In this document: in pieces, positions 23,434 to 31,385 of the stretch
Numbering within the stretch: the stretch's first letter is position 1
Layout of the letters: each line of letters starts with the position of its first letter
NCBI GenBank assembly: GCA_031295385.1
Contig: JAUMOL010000033.1
Span: 1 to 34,131, forward strand
Source of the DNA: Collinsella sp.
Lineage (GTDB): Bacteria; Actinomycetota; Coriobacteriia; Coriobacteriales; Coriobacteriaceae
Direction: 5' to 3'
Length of the DNA: 34,131 nt
Notes under the pieces: generated by a model
What the model saw: only the letters and a program-made list of their open reading frames with translations
What the model was told of the DNA's origin: nothing
Database searches by the model: none
Translations under genes and position numbers: made by a program

Positions 23434-23460
23434 GTGGGTCGGTTAATGAAAACGACCCAC
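23434..23460 (+). other. Hairpin in the SDR leader
   Basis: GTGGGTCG (23434-23441) and CGACCCAC (23453-23460) form a perfect 8-bp stem with an 11-nt loop, 26 bp before the SDR start and just upstream of its ribosome site. Confidence 0.45.
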
Positions 23461-23486
23461 AGGGAGGCACAAGAAGGGAAGTTCCT

Positions 23487-24368
23487 ATGAGCAACTGGCT
23501 TAAGCTCGAGGGCGATGTCTGCGCCGTGACCGGCGCACTCGGCGGTATGGGCGTCGAGATTTGCCGCGAGTTCGCCCGCAACGGCGCCAACGTCGTCCTG
23601 CTCGACCTGGACGAGGAGAAGGTCAAGGCTGCTGCCGCCGACCTCGCTGCCGAGTTTGGCATCCACGCCGAGGGTTACAAGATGAACGCCACCGACGAGG
23701 CCGAGGTTCAGGCCGCCGTCGACGCCACCATCGCCGACTTCGGTCGCGTCGACGTCCTCGTCAACACCGCCGGTATCCTGCGCTTCGCCGCCATGGAAGA
23801 CCTGCCGCTGAGCGACTGGGAGCAGGTGCTCAACGTCAACCTCACCGGCTACTTCATCACCTCGCAGCGCTTTGGTCGCGAGATGATCAAGGCCGGCCAG
23901 GGCCGCCTGGTGCACATCTCGACCGTCGCCAGCCACTCCCCCGAGACGTTCTCGGGCGTGTACAGCTCCACCAAGGCCGGCGTCAACATGATGTCCAAGA
24001 TGCTCGCTGCCGAGTGGGGCCCCTACGGCGTGCGCTCCAACTGCGTCGAGCCCTGCTTCGTTAAGACCCCCATGTCGGCCAATTTCTACGCCGACCCCGA
24101 GGTCGAGAAGAGCCGCAGCCGTCTGATCGCCACGCGTCGCATCGGCGAGGTCAGCGATATCGCCAACGCCGTCATGTTCCTGGCGTCCAAGCGCTCGGAC
24201 TTTACCACCGGCGACGCCATCAAGGTCGACGGCGGCTTCTCCAACATGATGGGCGACCTCACCGCCAAGCCCGGCGGCCGTCGCGCCTATGCCGACAACT
24301 ACCTTAAGAACAAGGGTGTCGAGCTCTGGTCCGATGAGTCCGGCATCACCAAGCCGACCGACCAGTAA
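23487..24368 (+). CDS. Short-chain dehydrogenase/reductase
   Basis: A 293-residue NAD(P)-dependent oxidoreductase of the classical SDR type. The cofactor loop TGALGGMG is at residues 15-22, Asp40 at the end of the second strand suggests NAD preference, and NTAG is at 93-96. The catalytic set is Ser145, Tyr159 and Lys163 (YSSTK), with Asn119. A C-terminal tail of about 30 residues beyond the usual length ends in ELWSDESGITKPTDQ. The substrate is probably a polyol, sugar acid or cyclic alcohol, given the Gfo/Idh/MocA enzyme and the OFA-type transporter in the same row; a hydroxysteroid is possible but nothing specific supports it. It is the first gene after the divergent LysR regulator. Confidence 0.9.
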   Translation: MSNWLKLEGDVCAVTGALGGMGVEICREFARNGANVVLLDLDEEKVKAAAADLAAEFGIHAEGYKMNATDEAEVQAAVDATIADFGRVDVLVNTAGILRFAAMEDLPLSDWEQVLNVNLTGYFITSQRFGREMIKAGQGRLVHISTVASHSPETFSGVYSSTKAGVNMMSKMLAAEWGPYGVRSNCVEPCFVKTPMSANFYADPEVEKSRSRLIATRRIGEVSDIANAVMFLASKRSDFTTGDAIKVDGGFSNMMGDLTAKPGGRRAYADNYLKNKGVELWSDESGITKPTDQ

Positions 24369-24434
24369 ACCAACCTGACAGGGAGGCCCCGCGGACACGC
24401 CCGCTCCTCCCCCGTATCGATTAGAAAGAGTCCA

Positions 24435-25691
24435 ATGGCTTCCACCAACTCCAACAAGGGTCGCGCCGTCGTGCTTTCCGCCGCGTGCGTCACCATGTTC
24501 TTCATCAGCTCCATCGCGCTGTATTCCGTCGTGAGCAAGAACCTGCTCGCCGTCTACCCCGAGTGGTCGAGCGCCCTTACCTGGGCTTTCCCCGTCTTCC
24601 AGACCATCATGGCCGTAACGGGCATCTTCGCGGGCCGCATCTCCGATAAGATCGGCCCGCGCAACGTCGTGATCGCCGCCGCCGTGTGCTACGGCGTGGG
24701 CTGGTTCATGTCCGGCACCGTCACCGAGCCGTGGCAGTTCTACCTGTGGTTCTCACTCGTCGCCGCCGTCGGCAACGGTCTGGGCTATAACCCGGCGCTC
24801 ACCACCGGCCAAAAATGGTTCATCGACAAGAAGGGTCTCGCCTCCGGCATCACCCTGGCCGCTTCGACCGCCGGCCCCGCCGTGCTGTCCCCGGTGCTCG
24901 CCTCGCTGCTCATCCCGAGCTTGGGCATCTTTGGCGCCCTTAAGGCGCTCGGCGTCATCTTCTTTGTGATGATCGCCGCCTCCGCCTTGTTCCTGAAGGC
25001 CCCCGAGGCCGGTTGGCTGCCCGAGGGCTTCGAGGCCCCCAAGGGTGGCGCGCATGCCGGCACCTTCGGTGACCTCACACCGGGCGAGATGGTCAAGACC
25101 CCGCGCTTCTGGGTCCTCATCGTCACCTTCGCCTTTGCCGCCACCGCGGGCACCCTGCTCGTGGGCAAGGTTGCCTCCATCGCCGCCGTCCAGCTCTTCG
25201 CCGACCCCACGAGCGCCGCGGCCGTCGCCCTCGGCGGCGTGGTGGTCTCCGTCAACACCTGCGCCAACCTGGTTGGCCGTCTGTCCTTTGGCCAGATCAT
25301 CGACAAGCTCGGCGCCTACAAGTCGCTGCTCATCAGCCTTGTCGTCACCATCGTCGCCCTCGTCATCATGTCGATGAGCTTTACACAGGCCATGTTCTTT
25401 GTGGCGCTCGCCTTGCTCGGCTTTAGCTTTGGCGCCCTGCTCGTCATCTACCCGCCGCTCACCGGTGGCGCCTTTGGTACCAGCAACATCGGCGTCAACT
25501 ACGGCATCATGTTTTTGGGCTATGCCGCTTCCACCTGGATCAGCCAGCCCATCACTGCCGTGCTGTATCACGCCGAGGCCGGAAGCGCCGCCTACCAGCA
25601 GTCCTTCTACGGCGCCATTGTGATCGCCGCCATCGCCGTCGTGCTCACCGTCTACATGATGGTCTCCGACAGCAAGAAGAAGTCCGCCTAG
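24435..25691 (+). CDS. MFS transporter, OFA (oxalate/formate antiporter-like) family
   Basis: A 418-residue membrane protein with 12 predicted helices. Features of the OFA group: LYSVVSKNLLAVYPEWSSAL in the first external loop, GRISDKIGPRNVV after helix 2, GNGLGYNPALTTGQKWFIDK and KGLASGITLAASTAGPAVLS around helices 4-5. OFA members import or exchange small organic acids, but many are uncharacterised. It follows the SDR by 66 bp and precedes the Gfo/Idh/MocA gene by 69 bp (with a palindromic repeat in the gap), so it likely takes up the compound oxidised by these two enzymes. Confidence 0.88.
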   Translation: MASTNSNKGRAVVLSAACVTMFFISSIALYSVVSKNLLAVYPEWSSALTWAFPVFQTIMAVTGIFAGRISDKIGPRNVVIAAAVCYGVGWFMSGTVTEPWQFYLWFSLVAAVGNGLGYNPALTTGQKWFIDKKGLASGITLAASTAGPAVLSPVLASLLIPSLGIFGALKALGVIFFVMIAASALFLKAPEAGWLPEGFEAPKGGAHAGTFGDLTPGEMVKTPRFWVLIVTFAFAATAGTLLVGKVASIAAVQLFADPTSAAAVALGGVVVSVNTCANLVGRLSFGQIIDKLGAYKSLLISLVVTIVALVIMSMSFTQAMFFVALALLGFSFGALLVIYPPLTGGAFGTSNIGVNYGIMFLGYAASTWISQPITAVLYHAEAGSAAYQQSFYGAIVIAAIAVVLTVYMMVSDSKKKSA

Positions 25692-25699
25692 TTTTACCG

Positions 25700-25730
25700 A
25701 TGCGACAAAGGGACAGCCCCTTTGTCGCAT
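25700..25730. repeat. Palindromic repeat family, copy 5
   Basis: ATGCGACAAAGGG (25700-25712) pairs with CCCTTTGTCGCAT (25718-25730). The T-to-C change in one arm is matched by A-to-G in the other, so base pairing is preserved. It lies between two genes of one apparent operon. Confidence 0.88.
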
Positions 25731-25760
25731 TCCACCGGTCACCAGTATTAAGGAGTCGAA

Positions 25761-26801
25761 ATGTCTGAGCTCAACCCCGTCCGCATTGCCGTTATCGGCG
25801 CCGGCGCCATGGGCCGCAACCACATCCGCTTTGTCACCGAGGAGCCCGAGGCCGAGCTCGTCGCCATCGCCGACGCCTTTGAGGGCGCCCGCGCCACGGC
25901 CGAGGCCGCCGGCGTGCCGTTTTATACCGATCCCGCCCAGATGATGGACGAGGTCAAGCCCGAGGCCGTCATCATCGCCACCCCCAACGACCTGCACCTG
26001 GGCGTTGCCCGCGAGGCTGTGAAGCGCAACATCGTGCCGCTGGTCGAAAAGCCGATCTCCAACGATCTCGAGGATGCCCAGGCTTTCGCCGCCGAGGCCG
26101 AGACCGCCGGCGTGCCCGTGCTCGTGGGCCAGCATCGTCGCCACAATCCCTTCGTCAACAAGGCCAAGGAGATCATCGAGTCTGGCGAGCTGGGCAAGCT
26201 CACCGTGTCGAGCTTCCACTACATGATCTATAAGAATGACGAGTACTTCGACGTCGAGTGGCGCCGCAAGAAGGGCGCCGGCCCGATCCTGGTCAACCTG
26301 GTGCACGACGTCGACCTGCTCCGCTACCTGCTGGGCGAGCCCGTTGCCGTCCAGGGTATGCAGTCCAGCGCCGCCCGCGGTTTTGAGACCGAGGACTCCG
26401 CCGTGGTCAACGTCCGTTTTGCCGATGGCGCGCTCGCAAGCATGACCATCTCCGACGCCACCGCCAGCCCCTGGAACTGGGAGGCAACCGCTCGCGAGGA
26501 TCCGCAGTACCGCCCCTTCGACGCCGACGCCTACTTTATCGGCGGAACCTTGGGCGCTCTGTCGCTGCCCCGCCTGCACCAGTTCTCCTACGACGGCGCC
26601 TCCAACTGGCACAAGCCGCTGCAGATGGAGATTCCGGCCGTGGACCCGGCGCTGCCGCACAAGATGCAGCTCAAGCACTTTGTGAAGGTTGTCCGCCGCG
26701 AGGTCGAGCCCGTCGTAACCCCCGCCGATAATGTCAAGACGCTCACGCTTCTCAACGCCATCAAGGAGGCCGCCGAGACCGGCCAGCTCGTCGAGCTGTA
26801 A
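25761..26801 (+). CDS. Gfo/Idh/MocA-family oxidoreductase
   Basis: A 346-residue NAD(P)-dependent dehydrogenase. The Rossmann loop AVIGAGAMGRNH is at residues 10-21, the cofactor/substrate motif EKP at 96-98, and NLVHDVDLLRYLLG supplies the usual catalytic His/Asp segment. Family members oxidise sugars, inositols, or keto-sugar derivatives. The start at 25761 has AAGGAG 5 nt upstream. It closes the LysR-controlled cluster; together with the SDR it could carry out successive oxidations of a cyclic polyol or sugar acid. A strong terminator follows at 26873. Confidence 0.92.
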   Translation: MSELNPVRIAVIGAGAMGRNHIRFVTEEPEAELVAIADAFEGARATAEAAGVPFYTDPAQMMDEVKPEAVIIATPNDLHLGVAREAVKRNIVPLVEKPISNDLEDAQAFAAEAETAGVPVLVGQHRRHNPFVNKAKEIIESGELGKLTVSSFHYMIYKNDEYFDVEWRRKKGAGPILVNLVHDVDLLRYLLGEPVAVQGMQSSAARGFETEDSAVVNVRFADGALASMTISDATASPWNWEATAREDPQYRPFDADAYFIGGTLGALSLPRLHQFSYDGASNWHKPLQMEIPAVDPALPHKMQLKHFVKVVRREVEPVVTPADNVKTLTLLNAIKEAAETGQLVEL

Positions 26802-26872
26802 TGCCTTAAGAGCGACCGCGGCAAAACCCCATGCCGAGCCCCTCGGTCCGCCACAAACAAGCCCCTCTTCTT

Positions 26873-26908
26873 TGCCCCGCGAGCAGCCTCCTGCTCGCGG
26901 GGCATTTT
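26873..26908 (+). terminator. Intrinsic terminator of the SDR-MFS-Idh operon
   Basis: GCCCCGCGAGCAG (26874-26886), loop CCTC, CTGCTCGCGGGGC (26891-26903), then ATTTT: a perfect 13-bp stem 72 bp behind the oxidoreductase stop. Confidence 0.92.
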
Positions 26909-26969
26909 GCTACCTTGCCGACGATTTTTCTGGGGCGAGGGCTATTTTGTACCTAAGTTTGATTCGTTT

Positions 26970-27129
26970 GCCACGAAATGCGCCTATCTACTACGTTTAA
27001 CCAATCGCCCTCAACCATACCGAATTTCGCGAAATAAAAACCGCAGGTAAACGTCTTGCCGATTTTCGGAAAACCCAGGTATGGTCAGCCCCTACGGGTA
27101 AAACGTAGTAGAAAGGCCGTTTTCGTGGC
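26970..27129. repeat. Imperfect 51-bp inverted repeat upstream of tex
   Basis: The left arm (26970-27020, starting GCCACGAAA and ending ACCATAC) and the right arm (27079-27129, the complement) share the exact blocks GCCACGAAA, GCCT, TCTACTACGTTT and ACCATAC in the same order. The loop is 58 bp. It resembles a small non-coding palindromic element, or a pair of regulator sites around CTACTACGTTT. Confidence 0.7.
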
Positions 27130-27132
27130 GCG

Positions 27133-27155
27133 GTCCCAAAACAGCCTTTTGGGAC
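27133..27155 (+). other. Hairpin in the tex leader
   Basis: GTCCCAAAA (27133-27141), loop CAGCC, TTTTGGGAC (27147-27155): a perfect 9-bp stem 57 nt before the tex start, without a following U-run. Confidence 0.5.
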
Positions 27156-27211
27156 GGGTGGTATCCTTGGTAGCTCTGTGCTGCAAACGCGCCTTAAACG
27201 CAAGGAGTCCC

Positions 27212-29359
27212 ATGGATCTTATCGCCCAGCTCGCCCTCGAGCTCAACCTTAAGGCCGCCAACATCGAGGCGGCCGTCAAGCTCATCGACGAGGGCAACAC
27301 CATCCCCTTTATCTCGCGCTACCGCAAGGAGGCCACGGGCGGCATGGACGATGTCGCCCTGCGCGCCCTCGACGAGCGCCTGTCCTACCTGCGCAATCTT
27401 GAGCAGCGTAAAGAGGACGTCATTCTGCTTATCGACGCCCAGAGCAAACTCACGCCCGAACTCGAGCAGCAGATTCGCGAGGCCACGCAGCTCCAGCGTG
27501 TCGAGGACCTCTACAAGCCCTACCGCAAAAAGCGCATGACCCGCGCGCAGAAGGCCCGCGAGGCAGGCCTGGAGCCACTCGCCAACATGATCATCATGCA
27601 GGCCTCGGCCAAGGGCAGCGCGCTCGACACCGCCGCGGCATACGTCAACGAGGAGGCCGGCTTCGACACACCCGAGAAGGCACTTGCCGGCGCCGCCGAC
27701 ATCGTTGCCGAGACGGTGGCCGAGGACCCCGAGAACGTCGCCGACCTGCGCGCCTTTACGCAAAACACCGCCGATATCGTCGTCGAGGCCACCGACCCCG
27801 CCGAAAAGACTCCCTACGAGCCCTACTACAACTTTGACGAGCCACTGCGCCGCATCCCCAACCACCGCGTGCTGGCCATCGACCGCGGCGAGCGCGAGGG
27901 CAAGCTCCGCGTGAGGGTGAACGTCGACAGCGCCGCCGCCACGGCACGCCTCGGCAGCCGTTGGCCCCGCCGCCAGGGCGTGTTTGCGCCCGTCTTTGAC
28001 GCCGCCATCGCTGACGGTTACAAGCGCCTCATGGCTCCCTCGCTGGAGCGCGAGGCCCGCGCCAAACTCACCGTTCGCGCTCAGACCGAGGCCATCAACG
28101 TCTTTGCCAAGAATCTCGAGGGCCTGCTCTCGGCGCGCCCTGTGCGCGGCGCCCGCGTGCTCGCGCTCGATCCGGGCTACCGCACCGGCTGCAAGGTCGC
28201 CGTCATGGACGAGACCGGCAAGCTACTCGACCACGGCGTGGTCTACCCCACCAAGCCGCGCCACGACCTCGCCGGCACCAAGCGCGAGCTCGCCCGCCTC
28301 GTCAAGAAGGACGACGTCAACACCATCGTCATCGGCAACGGCACCGCCAGCCGCGAGACCGAGGAAGTCGTCTCGGAGTTCATCGCCGAGCAGGCACCCA
28401 GCCTTCGGTACACCATCGTCAACGAAGCCGGCGCGTCGGTGTACTCCGCCTCCGAGCTCGCCAGTCAGGAATACCCCGACCTGGACGTCACCGTGCGCGG
28501 CGCCATGAGCCTGGGCCGCCGCCTGCAGGACCCGCTGGCAGAGCTCGTCAAGATTCCGCCCCAGTCCATCGGCGTGGGCCAGTACCAGCACGACCTTGAC
28601 CAGGCCGAGCTTTCGCGCACGTTGGGCCATGTGGTGGAAGACGTCGTCAACCGCGTGGGCGTCGACGTCAACACCGCGAGCGCGAGCCTGCTGGGATATG
28701 TATCGGGCATCACGCCGAGCGTGGCCAAAAACATCGTGGCCTACCGCGAGGAAAACGGCGCCTTTACCGATCGCCGCCAGCTTAAGAAGGTCCCCAAGCT
28801 GGGACCCAAGGCATATCTCAACGCCGCGGGCTTCCTGCGCATTAGCGGCGGCAAGAACCCGCTCGACGCGACAAGCGTCCACCCCGAAAGCTACGAGGTG
28901 GCCACGTCCGCCCTGGAACGCGCCGGCGTTAAAGCCAGCGAGCTCAGCCGCGGCGGCGTGCCCGATATCGAGCGACGCCTGGGCAGCATCTCGGCGCTGG
29001 CAAGCGACCTGGACTGCGGCACCCTCACGCTCATCGACATTGTCAACGAGCTCAAAAAGCCCGGCCGCGACCCGCGCGACGACGCGCCCGAGGTGGTCTT
29101 TAGCCGCTCGGCGCTTTCCATCGACGACCTGGAGCCCGGCATGGAACTCAAGGGCACGGTGCGCAACGTCGTCGACTTTGGCGCCTTTGTCGACGTGGGC
29201 GTGCACCAGGACGGCCTCGTGCACATCTCCAAGCTAGCCAACCGCTTCGTCAAGCACCCGAGCGACGTGGTGCGCGTCGGCGACACGGTCAAGGTGTGGG
29301 TAGAAAAGGTCGATCGCGACCGCAAGAAGATCTCGCTCACCATGGTGCAGGGAAAGTAA
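27212..29359 (+). CDS. tex: Tex-family RNA-binding transcription accessory protein
   Basis: A 715-residue cytosolic protein. N-terminal helical region (GNTIPFISRYRKEATGGMDD is the hallmark start), then a YqgF-like RNase H fold (VLALDPGYRTGCKVAVMD, about 370), helix-hairpin-helix modules (LLGYVSGITPSVAKNIVAYR and LKKVPKLGPKAYLNAAGFLR), and a C-terminal S1 RNA-binding domain (GTVRNVVDFGAFVDVGVHQD). Length and domain order match Tex, which binds RNA and the transcription machinery. The start at 27212 has AAGGAG 4 nt upstream; the frame is open for 52 more codons but has no ribosome site. It stands alone, with a large palindromic element on either side. Confidence 0.96.
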   Translation: MDLIAQLALELNLKAANIEAAVKLIDEGNTIPFISRYRKEATGGMDDVALRALDERLSYLRNLEQRKEDVILLIDAQSKLTPELEQQIREATQLQRVEDLYKPYRKKRMTRAQKAREAGLEPLANMIIMQASAKGSALDTAAAYVNEEAGFDTPEKALAGAADIVAETVAEDPENVADLRAFTQNTADIVVEATDPAEKTPYEPYYNFDEPLRRIPNHRVLAIDRGEREGKLRVRVNVDSAAATARLGSRWPRRQGVFAPVFDAAIADGYKRLMAPSLEREARAKLTVRAQTEAINVFAKNLEGLLSARPVRGARVLALDPGYRTGCKVAVMDETGKLLDHGVVYPTKPRHDLAGTKRELARLVKKDDVNTIVIGNGTASRETEEVVSEFIAEQAPSLRYTIVNEAGASVYSASELASQEYPDLDVTVRGAMSLGRRLQDPLAELVKIPPQSIGVGQYQHDLDQAELSRTLGHVVEDVVNRVGVDVNTASASLLGYVSGITPSVAKNIVAYREENGAFTDRRQLKKVPKLGPKAYLNAAGFLRISGGKNPLDATSVHPESYEVATSALERAGVKASELSRGGVPDIERRLGSISALASDLDCGTLTLIDIVNELKKPGRDPRDDAPEVVFSRSALSIDDLEPGMELKGTVRNVVDFGAFVDVGVHQDGLVHISKLANRFVKHPSDVVRVGDTVKVWVEKVDRDRKKISLTMVQGK

Positions 29360-29366
29360 ACCGCCA

Positions 29367-29586
29367 AAGCAAAGGTACCCCCTGTAGCGATGTGCAAAAT
29401 CGCGAGTATTCTGCAAATTCCACCGTTCCGGATGCCCCTCAGAGACGAAAAAGCAAAAAACAGCCCCCGTTTTAGCGTCGTCAGAGCCAAAACGGGGGCC
29501 GTTCCATGCTTCGGTCAACTGATAAAGACCTTTACCTTGCTGAATACTCGCGATTTTGCACGTCGCTACAGGGGGTACCCTTGCTT
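29367..29586. repeat. Long inverted repeat (45-bp arms) framing a terminator
   Basis: Arms 29367-29411 and 29542-29586 match at 43 of 45 positions (blocks include GGTACCCCCTGTAGCGA and GTGCAAAATCGCGAGTATTC). They fill the gap between the convergent tex and aldolase genes; the right arm overlaps the aldolase stop codon by 2 bp. A terminator hairpin lies in the centre. Confidence 0.88.
29448..29498 (-). terminator. Intrinsic terminator of the aldolase gene
   Basis: CCCCCGTTTT (29464-29473) and AAAACGGGGG (29489-29498) form a 10-bp stem. On the minus strand it is followed by TGTTTTTTGCTTTTTC, a good U-tract. It sits inside the long inverted repeat. Confidence 0.85.
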
Positions 29587-30289
29587 ACGGCAGAATATGA
29601 AAGCCGAGCGAGGCGATATCCTTGGCAAAGCCGCGGACGGTGTCGAGCGAGACCTCGTACGGGTCGCGGCCGATGTTCTTGCGCTTGGCCAGGATGCCGT
29701 TGGGCACCGTGATGATCTGGCAACCGCAGGCCTCGGCCTGGTAAATATTGATGAGCTCGCGCGTGGACGCCCACAGGACCTCACAGTTGGGCTTGGCGGC
29801 GGCCTTCTTGACCGACTCCGTCACAAACGGAATGGGGTCGACGCCGGTGTCGGCAATGCGGCCGGCAAAGAGCGAGATGATGGACGGCGTCTCGGCGTCA
29901 ACGGCCTCGACCATCTCATCGACCTGCGTAGGCGTAAAGATGGTGGTGACGTTGACCTTGATGGCGTCGGCCGAAAGCTTGCGCACCAGCTCGGCGGTGG
30001 ACTCGCCCTTGGTGGTCACGCACGGAATCTTGACGTAGACGTTCTCGGCCCAGGTAGCAATCTCGCGCGCCTCGACCTCCATGGTCTCGACGTCGTCGGC
30101 AAAGACCTCAAACGAGACGGACACATCGGTGATGTGGGTCAAGACCTCTTTGGCAAACGCGCGGTAATCTGTCACGCCGCCCTTCTTCATAAGGGACGGG
30201 TTGGTCGTGAAACCCTGAACGTTGCCGTTCTCGTACATGTCGAGCATGCCCTCGAGGTTTGCACCGTCAGCGAACACCTTGATTGCCAT
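29585..30289 (-). CDS. fsa: Transaldolase / fructose-6-phosphate aldolase family protein
   Basis: A 234-residue class I aldolase of the small transaldolase group. The Schiff-base lysine is Lys87 in VYVKIPCV; GFTTNPSLMKK near the start and LFAGRIADTGVDP in the middle are typical. Members either transfer dihydroxyacetone units (transaldolase) or cleave fructose 6-phosphate; sequence alone does not decide. The start at 30289 has AAAGGAA 8-9 nt upstream, with eight more open codons rejected. It lies downstream of the HAD phosphatase on the same strand across a 193-bp gap and probably has its own promoter (a TTGATA at 30354-30349 is a possible -35). Confidence 0.9.
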   Translation of the reverse strand: MAIKVFADGANLEGMLDMYENGNVQGFTTNPSLMKKGGVTDYRAFAKEVLTHITDVSVSFEVFADDVETMEVEAREIATWAENVYVKIPCVTTKGESTAELVRKLSADAIKVNVTTIFTPTQVDEMVEAVDAETPSIISLFAGRIADTGVDPIPFVTESVKKAAAKPNCEVLWASTRELINIYQAEACGCQIITVPNGILAKRKNIGRDPYEVSLDTVRGFAKDIASLGFHILP

Positions 30290-30482
30290 CTGCCTGATTC
30301 CTTTCGTTAGCATACGGCCGATAAACTGCTAAACACTTTACCTACGTTTATCAAGGCGTGAGCTGCGGTTTTTTATCTTCTCGGCGAACGGTATAAACAC
30401 CTCAGTGTTTGGATTGATAAATCGATTGAGCATGCAAAAGCAAAGAGTCGCAGTTTGAGCAAACGTCAGAACGCGAGATTCA

Positions 30483-31310
30483 TTAGATGAGGCCGAAATG
30501 CTGCATCGCTGTGACGGTACCGTCGTGTGCGACATCGTCGGTCACGTAGTCGGCGACTGCTTTGACCTCGGGCATGGCGTTACCCATGGCCACGGCTGTC
30601 TCGACGGCGGCGAGCATGCCCAGGTCGTTGCCCGAATCGCCAAAGCCAAAGGTGCGCGCATTTCCCTCGCGGCCCAGATACGCCAGCGCTCGCGCCACGC
30701 CCACGCCCTTGTCAATGCCCTTGGGGCTCAGCTCGCGATTCTGACCACCGGTGTTGCACAGCTCAAACTCGCGATCGATAAAGCCGTCATCGTTGGCTAC
30801 GCGAGCCAGGTAGCTCGCGACGATGCACACCTTGCCCACGCGCAGACGGCCGTCGACGCGCATCTCCTCGGCGCTGTGCACCACAGAAGTGCCGATCAGA
30901 GACGGCTGCTCAACACCCGCGGGTTCCAGGGCAAAGGTAGCCACGTTGGTCTCGAAAAAGGCCTCAATCCCTGCCGCGGCCATACGGCGTGCAAGCTCCG
31001 CGATAACGCCCTCGTCAAAGCAGTCCTCGTGTACCACGCGGCCCTCGACCTCGAGCGTCGCTCCCGCCATGGCAACGACACCCGCCGGGTTCAGCGCGCG
31101 CAGGCCATCGGCAATCAGCCACAAGGGACGACCCGTGCAGATAAATGCCTGGTGTCCCGCGTCGCGCAGACGATGAAACGCCTCGACGACCGCCTGCGAG
31201 GGGTGAACCGCCGAAAAGTCCTTGTCGGTCATGTTGTCGGGATCGAACGACGTCAGCGTGCCGTCCACGTCAAAAAAGAGCACGGCGGAATCGGGGCACG
31301 CATCAATCAT
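30483..31310 (-). CDS. Cof-type HAD-IIB family phosphatase
   Basis: A 275-residue hydrolase. Motif I is FFDVDGTLT (Asp14 nucleophile, Asp16 acid), motif II CTGRP, and motif IV GFGDSGNDLGML, with a cap domain between motifs II and III, as in Cof/YbiV proteins that dephosphorylate sugar phosphates, FMN or PLP. The substrate cannot be read. The start at 31310 has AAGGA 7-8 nt upstream. The gap to the aldolase (30290-30482) shows only a 6-bp hairpin (AAACAC/GTGTTT, 30395-30410) and AT-rich DNA. It is divergent from rlmKL across 75 bp. Confidence 0.92.
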   Translation of the reverse strand: MIDACPDSAVLFFDVDGTLTSFDPDNMTDKDFSAVHPSQAVVEAFHRLRDAGHQAFICTGRPLWLIADGLRALNPAGVVAMAGATLEVEGRVVHEDCFDEGVIAELARRMAAAGIEAFFETNVATFALEPAGVEQPSLIGTSVVHSAEEMRVDGRLRVGKVCIVASYLARVANDDGFIDREFELCNTGGQNRELSPKGIDKGVGVARALAYLGREGNARTFGFGDSGNDLGMLAAVETAVAMGNAMPEVKAVADYVTDDVAHDGTVTAMQHFGLI

Positions 31311-31352
31311 ATGGGTTCCTTTCGGGGGCGAGAGTAAACGAAGTATCCATCA

Positions 31353-31358
31353 TATAAT
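31353..31358 (+). promoter_or_regulatory. -10 box of the rlmKL promoter
   Basis: A consensus TATAAT, 28 bp before the rlmKL ATG. No -35 match is visible at the proper distance, so the call is tentative. Confidence 0.4.
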
Positions 31359-31385
31359 GGAGCGACGCAACCAGAGAGGTCACCC

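Larger units (their letters stand above)
26802..27211. other. Gene-free region before tex
   Basis: These 410 bases hold no gene that I can support. They contain the operon terminator (26873-26908), an AT-rich part with a 51-bp imperfect inverted repeat (26970-27129), and a small hairpin (27133-27155). A weak promoter TTGCCG (27056-27061), 18 bp, TATGGT (27080-27085) could serve tex. Confidence 0.65.
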
